A DNA stretch of 21,731 bases. Origin: Chara braunii. Its lineage: Eukaryota > Streptophyta > Charophyceae > Charales > Characeae. Location of the stretch: contig BFEA01000240.1 of assembly GCA_003427395.1 (NCBI GenBank), forward strand, positions 458,693 through 480,423. The letters are read 5' to 3'. The translations under genes and the position numbers were made by a program. The notes beneath the pieces were generated by a model. That model made no database searches and had not been told where the DNA came from. It was given only the letters and a program-made list of their open reading frames with translations. This document shows positions 15,991 to 21,731 of this stretch, one piece after another (the stretch's first letter is position 1; every line of letters starts with the position of its first letter).

Positions 15991-16020
15991 TTTTTTTTTT
16001 TTTTTTTTGGGGGGGGGGGG
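15991..16020 (+). repeat. T18-G12 homopolymer junction
   Basis: Eighteen T's are directly followed by twelve G's. It could be genuine, but long homopolymers joined this way are also a common sequencing or assembly weak point. Confidence 0.8.
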
Positions 16021-16107
16021 TGTTGGGGAGAACAAATGTTCCAGTCTATTCGTGGGGAGCAACACGTGCTGGGAAGCAGGCCCGGCGTCCCATATAGAAT
16101 TATACAA

Positions 16108-16200
16108 ATGATTTGAAATACCTGGGCCATTACCTGGTTTGGGCTAAGAAAAATCTGAGAACTATGAAAAAGATTCTAGAAAATTTAGGAAAAACATGGA
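16108..16200 (+). pseudogene. Possible LINE ORF2 scrap
   Basis: One frame reads NDLKYLGHYLVWAKKNLR and continues KKILENLGKTW. The KYLGHYL block resembles the LINE ORF2 segment that follows the YADD motif. The stretch is about 30 residues and then decays. Part of its DNA (16117-16151) recurs at 17359-17393. Confidence 0.35.
16117..16151 (+). repeat. Dispersed direct repeat, copy 1 (35 bp)
   Basis: This stretch (TACCTGGGCCATTACCTGG and onward to GGCTAAGAA) matches 17359-17393 with a few changes. The two copies lie about 1.24 kb apart, inside the inverted-repeat-bounded block. Confidence 0.7.
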
Positions 16201-16377
16201 TAACTGCTAACCTATTGCTAGGCTACTCAAGCAGCACTTGCTAAGTCAAAACGGAAAGCCACAGAAGCCCTTTGAATGCTTTGAACCCTTGGAATCCCCA
16301 ACAAAACATTCTAAAATTCTCTAACACTGTCTTATTCCCTGCCGAGCTTTCCCAGGCCTCATGCCCCCATCCTGCTC

Positions 16378-16731
16378 GGTTACAGGGCAACACAACTCAC
16401 CCCAGCTCCGGCCAACGTTGTACCGACATCAACCCTTGGTTTTCCCTTGGAATGCCTGGCCCAAGGCATCCCCAGATCTCTCGACAAGGCCTCACGCTCC
16501 TGCTATCAACTGGTTACAGGGCAACCCCCCAGCTCTGGCCAACTTCGTTCTGGCATCGAAAAACCGCAGATCCATGAATATAACAACATTAAAAAATATG
16601 CCAGAATCGGAATAGCAACGCCAACTTTCTTTCATTTTTTTATTGGGATCAAGCAAGTGCTAGGTGGCCAAGTATATATGGCGCCCGTACAGGGTGAAGA
16701 GGCACAAAATATCAATCTCTGTCTATCTTCC

Positions 16732-16762
<31 letters not shown>

Positions 16763-17290
16763 TAAAAAAAAAATTAAAATGAGTTGCAAGAGGTGCTCAG
16801 AATCCTAAGGCATTCTCAAGATTTTCCTCATGAGATAGGCTAAAATTCAGAAAAAATATGAAAAGGCTTGGAAAAATATGAGAGCGGGAGGTCAAAACTG
16901 AAACTGCCTACTATAAAAAACTGACCCCCTCAACGGACGGAATGTTGGTCCAGGCTTTGAGTCCTCGTACCAGAACTCACTTGATCTCATACCCCCTTCA
17001 GCTAGGGTAACAGGGCACCACAACCTTCCCCAGTACTGACCAACCTAGTTCTGACGGACAGGAAGTGCCTTCCTCCCTCGACATTTCCCTTAGTGACAAA
17101 CCCCTGACACAGGTTACAGGGTTAATACCTCAACGCTGGCTACATCGAACGGTCTGGTTATGCCTTCCACCCTCGGCATGACTCCGCAGGCCTCAAGCTC
17201 ACCCTAGGTCACAGAGCAAAAGCTCCAGCACCGGCCTGTGTCATCCCAACATCGTCCTTCTAACCTACTTACCTTAACAAACAACCTTCC
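16378..17290 (+). repeat. Degenerate dispersed repeats sharing a GTTACAGGG core
   Basis: Five similar sites occur near 16379, 16513, 17005, 17112 and 17208 (GGTTACAGGGCAACAC, GGTTACAGGGCAACCC, GGGTAACAGGGCACC, GGTTACAGGGTTAAT, GGTCACAGAGCAAAAG). Each is followed within 15-25 bases by a CCAG- and GGCCAAC-like stretch, and often preceded by CCTCAAGCTC- or CCTCACGCTC-like bases. Spacings are about 94-134 bp inside two clusters, which are separated by the A-tract region 16600-16980. The unit is decayed and unrecognised. Confidence 0.5.
16734..16759 (+). repeat. A26 homopolymer
   Basis: Twenty-six A's, followed after GCAT by another A-run. It could be the tail of a retroposed sequence ending near 16733, but no source was recognised upstream. 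Confidence 0.75.
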
Positions 17291-17358
17291 TATGTTGAGA
17301 ACCCCCTTTCTACCTTCCATCTTCCAGTTCTAGCCCCCCCCCTTCCCTCCTTTTTTGA

Positions 17359-17393
17359 GATACCAGGGTCATTACCTAGTTTCGGCTAAGAAC
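17359..17393 (+). repeat. Dispersed direct repeat, copy 2 (35 bp)
   Basis: This is the second copy of 16117-16151 (TACCAGGGTCATTACCTAG and onward to GGCTAAGAA). Downstream the two copies diverge quickly. Confidence 0.7.
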
Positions 17394-17618
17394 AAACAAC
17401 TCAGACCCCCCCCAACAATCCTCTTTACCTCACTCTGGCAAGACTTACTGCAGCAGAGCCACCATTTCCGCTCTTGTTTTACCCTATTTCCATCCTACTA
17501 GTTAGCCCCCTCGCTACTAGGACACGTGATATCCCTCCATCAACTTCTCCCACTCATTTGCAATTGCACTCCAGGCACCCTACCTGGCCAGAAAGTTGGG
17601 TTGTATACATTGCCCAAA

Positions 17619-17674
17619 GTGCAATTGCAAACTGTATCTTGGCCCATAGTGCAATTATAACTCACTTTTGTGAC
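17619..17674 (-). repeat. Inverted repeat, right arm (56 bp)
   Basis: Reverse complement of 15935-15990 with four mismatches. A shorter TTTGCAATTGCACT occurs just inside it near 17558-17571, and AGTGCAATT recurs just outside at 17739-17747. Confidence 0.9.
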
Positions 17675-17707
17675 TCCCGTGTAATTCCCCCAAAAAAGAA
17701 ACAGGAA

Positions 17708-17777
17708 AATTTAGGGGTTGCGCCGCCCCTCCTTGATAGTGCAATTTAGGGGTTGCGCCACCCCTCCTTGGTTAGTC
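17708..17777 (+). repeat. Two tandem 35-bp units with hairpin potential
   Basis: AATTTAGGGGTTGCGCC starts at 17708 and again at 17743. In the second unit AGGGGT and ACCCCT can pair around TGCGCC. In the first, one changed base shortens the stem to AGGGG/CCCCT. The units are joined by AGTGCAATT, the same motif found in the nearby inverted repeats. Confidence 0.8.
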
Positions 17778-18003
17778 ACTGCACCGACTTCTGATGGCTT
17801 CACCATCAAGAGCTCCCCACCCCTCGTCTCTCTTCCCTCGTACCCCTCTCGGTTGTTGTACATATGTGAATGCTTACATGTTGTGTTGGTATGACATCTG
17901 TCAGTATGATACACGGGCAACACGAAGTGGATGATCTGCAGGTGAGTGGAGCTCTGAAGAGATTCCCGTATATTCGGGTTGCCATGGTTTATTTTATGAT
18001 TTT

Positions 18004-18032
18004 ACACACACGCACACACACACACACACACA
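18004..18032 (+). repeat. CA microsatellite
   Basis: An ACACAC run with one CG interruption (ACACACACGCACACAC). It marks the left edge of a very AT-rich stretch. Confidence 0.95.
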
Positions 18033-18213
18033 ATAAGAAAATAAAAATAAAATATAAAACATTAAAAAATAATAAATAATAAATAAAAATTTTAAAAAAA
18101 TAAGAAAACAATAATAAGAAAAATAAAAAGGTAATAATACTAAAATAATAATAAATAATTATAAATTATAATTAATATAATATAATAAAATAAAAAATTA
18201 ATAAAGCAGTAAT
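18033..18213. repeat. AT-rich low-complexity stretch
   Basis: Almost entirely A and T in irregular AATAA- and ATAAAA-like runs. No gene or ordered repeat was seen. Confidence 0.85.
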
Positions 18214-18248
18214 AACTAGGCTACCAGAGTGGCCCGGGGTCACTTGCC
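18214..18248 (+). repeat. Outer inverted repeat, left arm (35 bp, perfect)
   Basis: The segment beginning AACTAGGCTACCAGAGTGG and ending GGTCACTTGCC is an exact reverse complement of 19597-19631. The CTAGGCTACCAG end also occurs at the inner hairpin (18491-18496 inverted, and 18551). Confidence 0.95.
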
Positions 18249-18315
18249 AGGCCAGGCCAAAATAATTAAAATAAAAATAAATAAATAAATTATTTTTGAA
18301 ATTTATTTTTTATTT

Positions 18316-18496
18316 TAAATTTGGTGAAGAATTTCGATGTGACCCTGAGGCAAAAGTTGTTCAGTTTATAATTCTGCATAACATAGTTTGTTTTCAGAAT
18401 TTTTGGATTTTTTTTTATTTTTTTTTCGCTGGGACCTTACCTGATCCTTGCTCGGGCTGGCCACCCGGGGCCCGGGCGGCCCGGCTGGTAGCCTAG
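18316..18496 (-). repeat. Inner hairpin, left arm (about 180 bp)
   Basis: Read on the - strand this arm is: a GC-rich module starting CTAGGCTACCAGCCGGGCCG, a homopolymer A tract, then an AT module (TATGTTATGCAGAA, TTTGCCTCAGGGTCACATCG, ACCAAATT). The same order follows on the + strand at 18551-18734, so the two arms form a large imperfect hairpin around an AT-rich loop of about 54 bp. Confidence 0.85.
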
Positions 18497-18550
18497 AGTA
18501 ATAATTAAAATAATAAATTTAAAAAATAATAAAATAATTTAATTTAATAA

Positions 18551-18734
18551 CTAGGCTACCAGCCGGGCCGCCCGAGTCCCCGGTGGCCAGCCTGTGCAAG
18601 GTTCGGAGAAGGTCCCAGCCAAAAAAAAAAAAAAAAAAAACTCGAAAAAATCCGAAAAAACACTATGTTATGCAGAAAACTAAACTAAATAACCTTTGCC
18701 TCAGGGTCACATCGAAATTCTTTACCAAATTAAA
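18551..18734 (+). repeat. Inner hairpin, right arm (about 184 bp)
   Basis: Order: GC-rich module (18551-18620), A20 (18621-18640), AT module (about 18660-18734). It is a near reverse complement of 18316-18496. The AT module appears a third time at 18912-18983 in the same direction. Confidence 0.85.
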
Positions 18735-18754
18735 TATATATATATATATATATA
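18733..18754 (+). repeat. TA microsatellite, left
   Basis: A run of TA repeats directly before the putative inner element at 18755. Confidence 0.9.
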
Positions 18755-18859
18755 GAGGGTAACCGGCGTTCGGGACGGGCCGAACGCCCGAACCCGAACG
18801 CCCGAACGTATGGGACCCCTTGGGGATGCTTTCAGCCGTTCGGGCCGAACACGGACCCC

Positions 18860-18884
18860 AAAAAAAAAAAAAAAAAAAAAAAAA
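18860..18884 (+). repeat. A25 homopolymer
   Basis: Twenty-five A's between the GC-rich end module and the AT module, the same position that A20 holds at 18621-18640. Confidence 0.85.
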
Positions 18885-18911
18885 GAAAGTCATCAAAACA
18901 ATCTGAAAACA

Positions 18912-18983
18912 AGATATGTTATGGAGAAAAATACATTAAACAAGATTTGCCTGAGCATTACATCCGACTTCCTTACCAAATTT
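18912..18983 (+). repeat. AT module, third copy
   Basis: TATGTTATGGAGAA, TTTGCCTGAGCATTACATCC and TTACCAAATTTGAA follow the order of 18660-18734, with many substitutions. Confidence 0.75.
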
Positions 18984-19061
18984 GAAATAAAAATAAAATA
19001 CGCAGAACAAATACTAATAATAAAAATAAATATAAATAAATAGAGAATTAAATTTAGTGAG

Positions 19062-19219
19062 TGCGCGAGCATGTTTTCGACACCGCCATCTTTGGCGATT
19101 TTTCATTTTGTTTTGGCATAGCTAAATGCCCTGAAAATTTACAGATGTGTACTTCACATAATACAAAACCCACTAAAAAAGTTTCAAAAAATAATAAAAT
19201 TGTCTAGACCCTGAACAAA
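19062..19219 (+). repeat. Tandem unit, copy 1 of 2
   Basis: Shared blocks with 19255-19411 are CACCGCCATCTTTGGCGATT, TGAAAATTTA, and a CTAGACCCTGAA- or AGGCCCCGAAA-like end. It contains the hairpin CGCCA-TCTT-TGGCG and an imperfect one at GGCATAGCTAAATGCC. Confidence 0.8.
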
Positions 19220-19254
19220 AGTGAAAACAAAAAGTCAAAAGTGAAAAAAAACGT

Positions 19255-19411
19255 GGGCGTGCACGTTTTGACACCGCCATCTTTGGCGATTTGTAATTCT
19301 TATTTGGCTAAGCCAAATGACTTGAAAATTTATAGGCATGTACCTCACGTCATAGAGAACTCATAAAAAAAAAATTCAGAAAAAAAAAAACATTTTTAGG
19401 CCCCGAAATAA
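19255..19411 (+). repeat. Tandem unit, copy 2 of 2
   Basis: Second copy, offset about 192 bp. The CGCCA/TGGCG hairpin is unchanged. The second hairpin is a perfect TTTGGCT-A-AGCCAAA palindrome (about 19291-19305), although its sequence differs from copy 1. Confidence 0.8.
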
Positions 19412-19514
19412 TTTTTGGCGGGGGCCGAACGCCGTCGGGTTCGGGCCCCGAACGCCCGAACGTACGGAGGTCCGCCCGGGGGCCTCCGTACGTACGGGCT
19501 GGTAACCCTGTATA

Positions 19515-19516
<2 letters not shown>

Positions 19517-19585
<69 letters not shown>
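19517..19585 (+). repeat. TCTA then TA microsatellite, right
   Basis: TCTA repeats (about 19517-19544) pass into a TA run (to 19585), directly after the right end of the putative inner element. Confidence 0.95.
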
Positions 19586-19588
<3 letters not shown>

Positions 19589-19596
19589 CCCGGACG

Positions 19597-19631
19597 GGCA
19601 AGTGACCCCGGGCCACTCTGGTAGCCTAGTT
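19597..19631 (-). repeat. Outer inverted repeat, right arm (35 bp, perfect)
   Basis: Exact reverse complement of 18214-18248. Together the arms bound about 1.4 kb that contains the hairpin, the TA repeats and the putative inner element. Confidence 0.95.
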
Positions 19632-19785
19632 TAATAAAAAATAATAATAAAAATAAAAATAAAAATAAAGATAATAAAATATTAAAAAAGAAGAATTATA
19701 GATGTAATATCTACGCTACTACCGTCTTCATCCAAAAACAAGGTATGTACCTTGTATTCAAGTTACCTCTGAAAAGAAACATGGC
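19632..19785. other. AT-rich DNA with a short palindrome before LINE copy 2
   Basis: AT-rich low complexity to about 19715. At 19738-19755 ACAAGGTA-TG-TACCTTGT is a perfect palindrome around a 2-base centre. No gene was seen. Confidence 0.6.
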
Positions 19786-19995
19786 CCTACCTTGAAGGAA
19801 GGGGATTGGGTGGCAGGAACAGAGACCCCGCTATGGGTGGGTCAGATCCACATGGTCGCCCCCCATTCTGTTCTGGTCGAGCACCTTACCATCACCAAAT
19901 CGGGCACCCTCCATGGGAATGGACTCCCCTTTGAATGAAAGGAAATTTCATCAGTACACCGGGTGAGGATGATAGAAGAAAAGGGGCAGAAATAG

Positions 19996-20529
19996 GTGTT
20001 CCAACCCTCCATACAGATCCAGGATCTAGCCCTAGATCCGACTGAGTGGGTATGGAAGCTCCCCAAAAAACAGGGTCCTCCAGGTCACATCAGCCTAAAC
20101 CAAATATCGGTAAAATTAGCCTACAAAACGCTGAGACCTAAAAAGTTTTTAAGGGACACAGTCAATGATCGATGGGCCAAACACCTAAACGTGGACCGGT
20201 CGCTTCTGACCCCCATCCGCTGGTTCAAGGAACAAAAATCCAAACCAATGAAGATAACCTCCCTGAAGTGGCAAATCGCTCATCGCTGCCTACCAACTCA
20301 CGATTGGTTAGTGGATCGTACTAACCCGGAACAACGAGGCCTGTTGCTCCCATGGTGTCAAAGGTGTTTGAGTATTTTCCCCTTCCACAAAAAAGCAGAG
20401 ACGATAGAACATATCTTCATGCAATGCCCAATTGCCCAATTCACATGGCGATGGTGGGACTGTGTATGGAGGAAAATGGAAGAAGAGACTCCCTGGCCAT
20501 GGTCCTGGCAGGCCATTGGCCACAATTAG
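19996..20529 (+). pseudogene. LINE copy 2 ORF2 segment with C-terminal zinc knuckle
   Basis: This 177-codon open stretch is bounded by frame breaks and has no credible own start. It contains IQDLALDP, LRDTVNDRWAKHLN and a zf-RVT-like region. The knuckle is C-x2-C (PWCQRC, codons at 20356 and 20365) and later H-x4-C (EHIFMQC, codons at 20410 and 20425), followed by PIAQFTWRWWDCVW. In plant-type LINEs this domain follows the reverse transcriptase and is thought to bind nucleic acid. The stop is at 20527, and the protein continues in another frame from about 20550. Confidence 0.75.
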
Positions 20530-20627
20530 TGACAGTCACGCCCTTCGTAGAGAACATGTACAGACTTGGAAGGAGAGCGGTGTTATGGGCACTATGATGG
20601 CAGAGATGCACCCTGTCCATAGAAAAG

Positions 20628-20993
20628 GTGAGATCAGATGGGCCAGAAATCACAGAACAAATACAGCAACAGGTGCAAGCGGAACTCACACAAAGGTGGT
20701 TGGACACTAAAGCACAAGTTGATCTGTTTCGGCAAATCGAAGACGTAAGGAGACGAATTGCAACATTTTGCTCAGAATGGGTGGGAGGGGACAGGGAGGG
20801 ATGGATAGCAAGAGTAGAATGGAGCGGAGACAAAGGAGGAGCAGAACAAAAGGAATTGGAAGATATGAGGGACTACCATCTCATGTTTAAGGACTGGACT
20901 AACATAGAACCTACCTTTCCACTATGCCCTCCCTCAGACTTCCCGGACCCATTCCCACCCCATGCCCTTTCCCTGGCAGAGACTCTCTCCTGA
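20628..20993 (+). pseudogene. LINE copy 2 ORF2 C-terminal tail
   Basis: An open stretch of 121 codons ending at TGA 20991-20993. It is Gln/Glu/Arg-rich and probably helical at first (ITEQIQQQVQAELTQRW, DVRRRIATF). It then reads WSGD, MRDYHLMFKDWTNIEP and PSDFPDPFPPHALSLAE. Copy 1 shares all of these blocks, so the tail was part of the original protein. It has no known catalytic motif. Confidence 0.65.
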
Positions 20994-21618
20994 TCAACAC
21001 ACCACCACATCTCCCTCAACACATCTCTAATGCATCGCTTATGGCCCGACCATCCATACATGAATACGAGCTTGGGAGGATCTACCGGTGCGCCCCGATG
21101 ATACCACCCTCCGGCGCACAAGGGGAGGAGGGTTACATGGGTCAGCAGTCCAGAAGTAGAAGGGAGCTAGGAAGAAGTGAGAGTATCTGGCCCCCAAATA
21201 GGGTGAAGAGTTTCCCCCCCTTTCTGTTCTGCATCTGATACAACCTGCTCAGTGGCAGGTTTATTCCCAGCTTTTTCTAGTCTTTTCAGTTTTCCAGATA
21301 CCCTGCTCAGTCAATCCCCTGGACTTCAGGGTAATCAATGCTGGCAAGGGTGATCAAGCCTTATATAGGGGACGTTGGACCCACTTAAGGGGGGCTGCGG
21401 ACACCTGGAACAAGTCTGAGGTAAACGGGGTTACTAGAGTGCAGGGAGACCTAGGAACAGGAAAGAACAGCAGACAACTTCTAGGTGAATGGTTGGGCCT
21501 GATGATTAGGAGACCCAGAAAGGAAGGGTTCATCAGCAGCTCCACGGGATAGAGGGTGCTCTACAATAGAAGCATAGATGGCCACAGCCCTGTCAATGTA
21601 TCCAATTGTTGTTTCCAA

Positions 21619-21731
21619 GGGACACTGGACCCGGTTTCCAGCAGGTGCTGCTCCTCACCAATAGATGGAGCAACCCAACGCCCAAAGCCTCAATCCTGGC
21701 AGTTCTCTTACCACCGCTGGGATAGAGGCCT
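21619..21731 (+). repeat. Repeat of the LINE-associated 3' hairpin block
   Basis: Matches 15731-15785: GGACCCGG/GTTTCCAGCAGGTG, then CACCAATAGATGGAGC. The match ends near 21671, and the remaining bases to the window edge show nothing recognised. Confidence 0.75.

Larger units (their letters stand above)
15935..17674. mobile_element. Putative non-autonomous element bounded by 56-bp inverted repeats
   Basis: About 1.74 kb lies between nearly perfect inverted repeats. No transposase frame is present. The inside holds a LINE-like scrap, degenerate repeats with a shared GTTACAGGG core, and long A, T and G runs. A foldback or MITE-like DNA transposon is the simplest reading. A target duplication was not identified, and chance inversion of an older repeat is the alternative. 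Confidence 0.45.
18755..19511. mobile_element. Putative non-autonomous element with GAGGGTAACC-like ends between TA repeats
   Basis: The left end (AGAGGGTAACCGGC, 18754-18767) and the reverse complement of the right end (ACAGGGTTACCAGC) agree at 11 of 14 bases. GC-rich end modules rich in GAACGCCCGAACG occur at 18767-18810 and 19423-19462. TA or TCTA repeats flank both sides, as if the element had inserted into a TA microsatellite. The inside contains an A25 run, a copy of the AT module and two tandem 190-bp units, with no transposase. The TACCAG-type ends resemble the outer and inner repeats nearby, which suggests one family. Confidence 0.5.
19786..21370 (+). mobile_element. LINE (L1-type) copy 2, 5'-truncated
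   Basis: Similarity to LINE copy 1 begins abruptly near 19786 (counterpart of about 1965 in copy 1), inside ORF2, right after AT-rich DNA. That is the usual result of incomplete target-primed reverse transcription. ORF2 remnants run to 20993 and are followed by 3' non-coding sequence sharing blocks with 15421-15750. No tail is visible. The block with CAATGCTGGCA (21332-21347) is followed by about 270 bp not seen in copy 1, after which similarity returns at 21619. Confidence 0.75.

Noticed and set aside
15677-16097. Frames containing poly-Lys or poly-Phe
   Set aside because: They are translations of A and T homopolymers within repeats.
18004-18032. CRISPR-like or telomere-like array among the short repeats
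   Set aside because: These are plain CA, TA and TCTA microsatellites without spacers, and the other evidence shows eukaryotic DNA.
19415-19624. 69-codon frame with Ile-Tyr repeats
   Set aside because: It is a translation of the TCTA and TA microsatellites.
1-21731. tRNA or rRNA genes
   Set aside because: No cloverleaf with a matching T-loop and no rRNA segment was recognised by eye. A tRNA or covariance-model scan would be needed to exclude degenerate SINE heads.

Overview
This is eukaryotic, repeat-dominated DNA with no recognisable host gene. Everything coding-like comes from retroelements. A 13-base site, TGGTATCGGAGCC, lies just after the 5' LTR and matches, with one mismatch, the plant-type primer site for initiator methionine tRNA (TGGTATCAGAGCC). 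That points to the green lineage. From memory, the acidic and SR-like protein downstream of the integrase resembles proteins of charophyte algae such as Chara. No search could be run, so the organism is a guess.

Layout. Positions 1-470 hold nothing recognised. Positions 474-1059 hold two diverged direct repeats. From about 1061 a decayed L1-type LINE ORF2 (copy 1) runs in the + direction until a Ty3/gypsy-type LTR retrotransposon interrupts it at 3217-15416. The LINE's 3' region resumes after the element and ends in an A-tract near 15872. A 4-bp duplication, TGCG (3213-3216 and 15417-15420), marks the insertion.

The LTR element is about 12.2 kb. Its parts in order are: 5' LTR (3217-5875), primer site, gag with a CCHC knuckle, aspartic protease, reverse transcriptase, RNase H, a PHD-like zinc finger, integrase (HHCC, DDE and a GPY/F-like tail), two extra reading frames of unknown function (160 aa and about 320 codons), and 3' LTR (14387-15416). 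The LTRs are unequal. The 5' copy carries 1641 bp absent from the 3' copy, with TGCCATCT at both edges. Both LTRs carry an orphan reading frame of about 180 codons. gag to RNase H has many stops, mostly TAG. Integrase and the downstream frames are open. One frame break, at 9747-9845, looks like an assembly error: a 49-bp repeat around a single N.

From 15.9 to 19.7 kb lies a mosaic of inverted repeats (probable non-autonomous DNA transposons), degenerate short repeats, homopolymers, and CA, TA and TCTA microsatellites in very AT-rich DNA. From 19.8 kb to the end is a second, 5'-truncated copy of the same LINE family with a readable C-terminal zinc knuckle.

The parts most worth following up are the LTR-borne frame, the zinc finger between RNase H and integrase, the extra frames after integrase, the unequal LTRs, and the repeated terminal modules at 18.2-19.6 kb.
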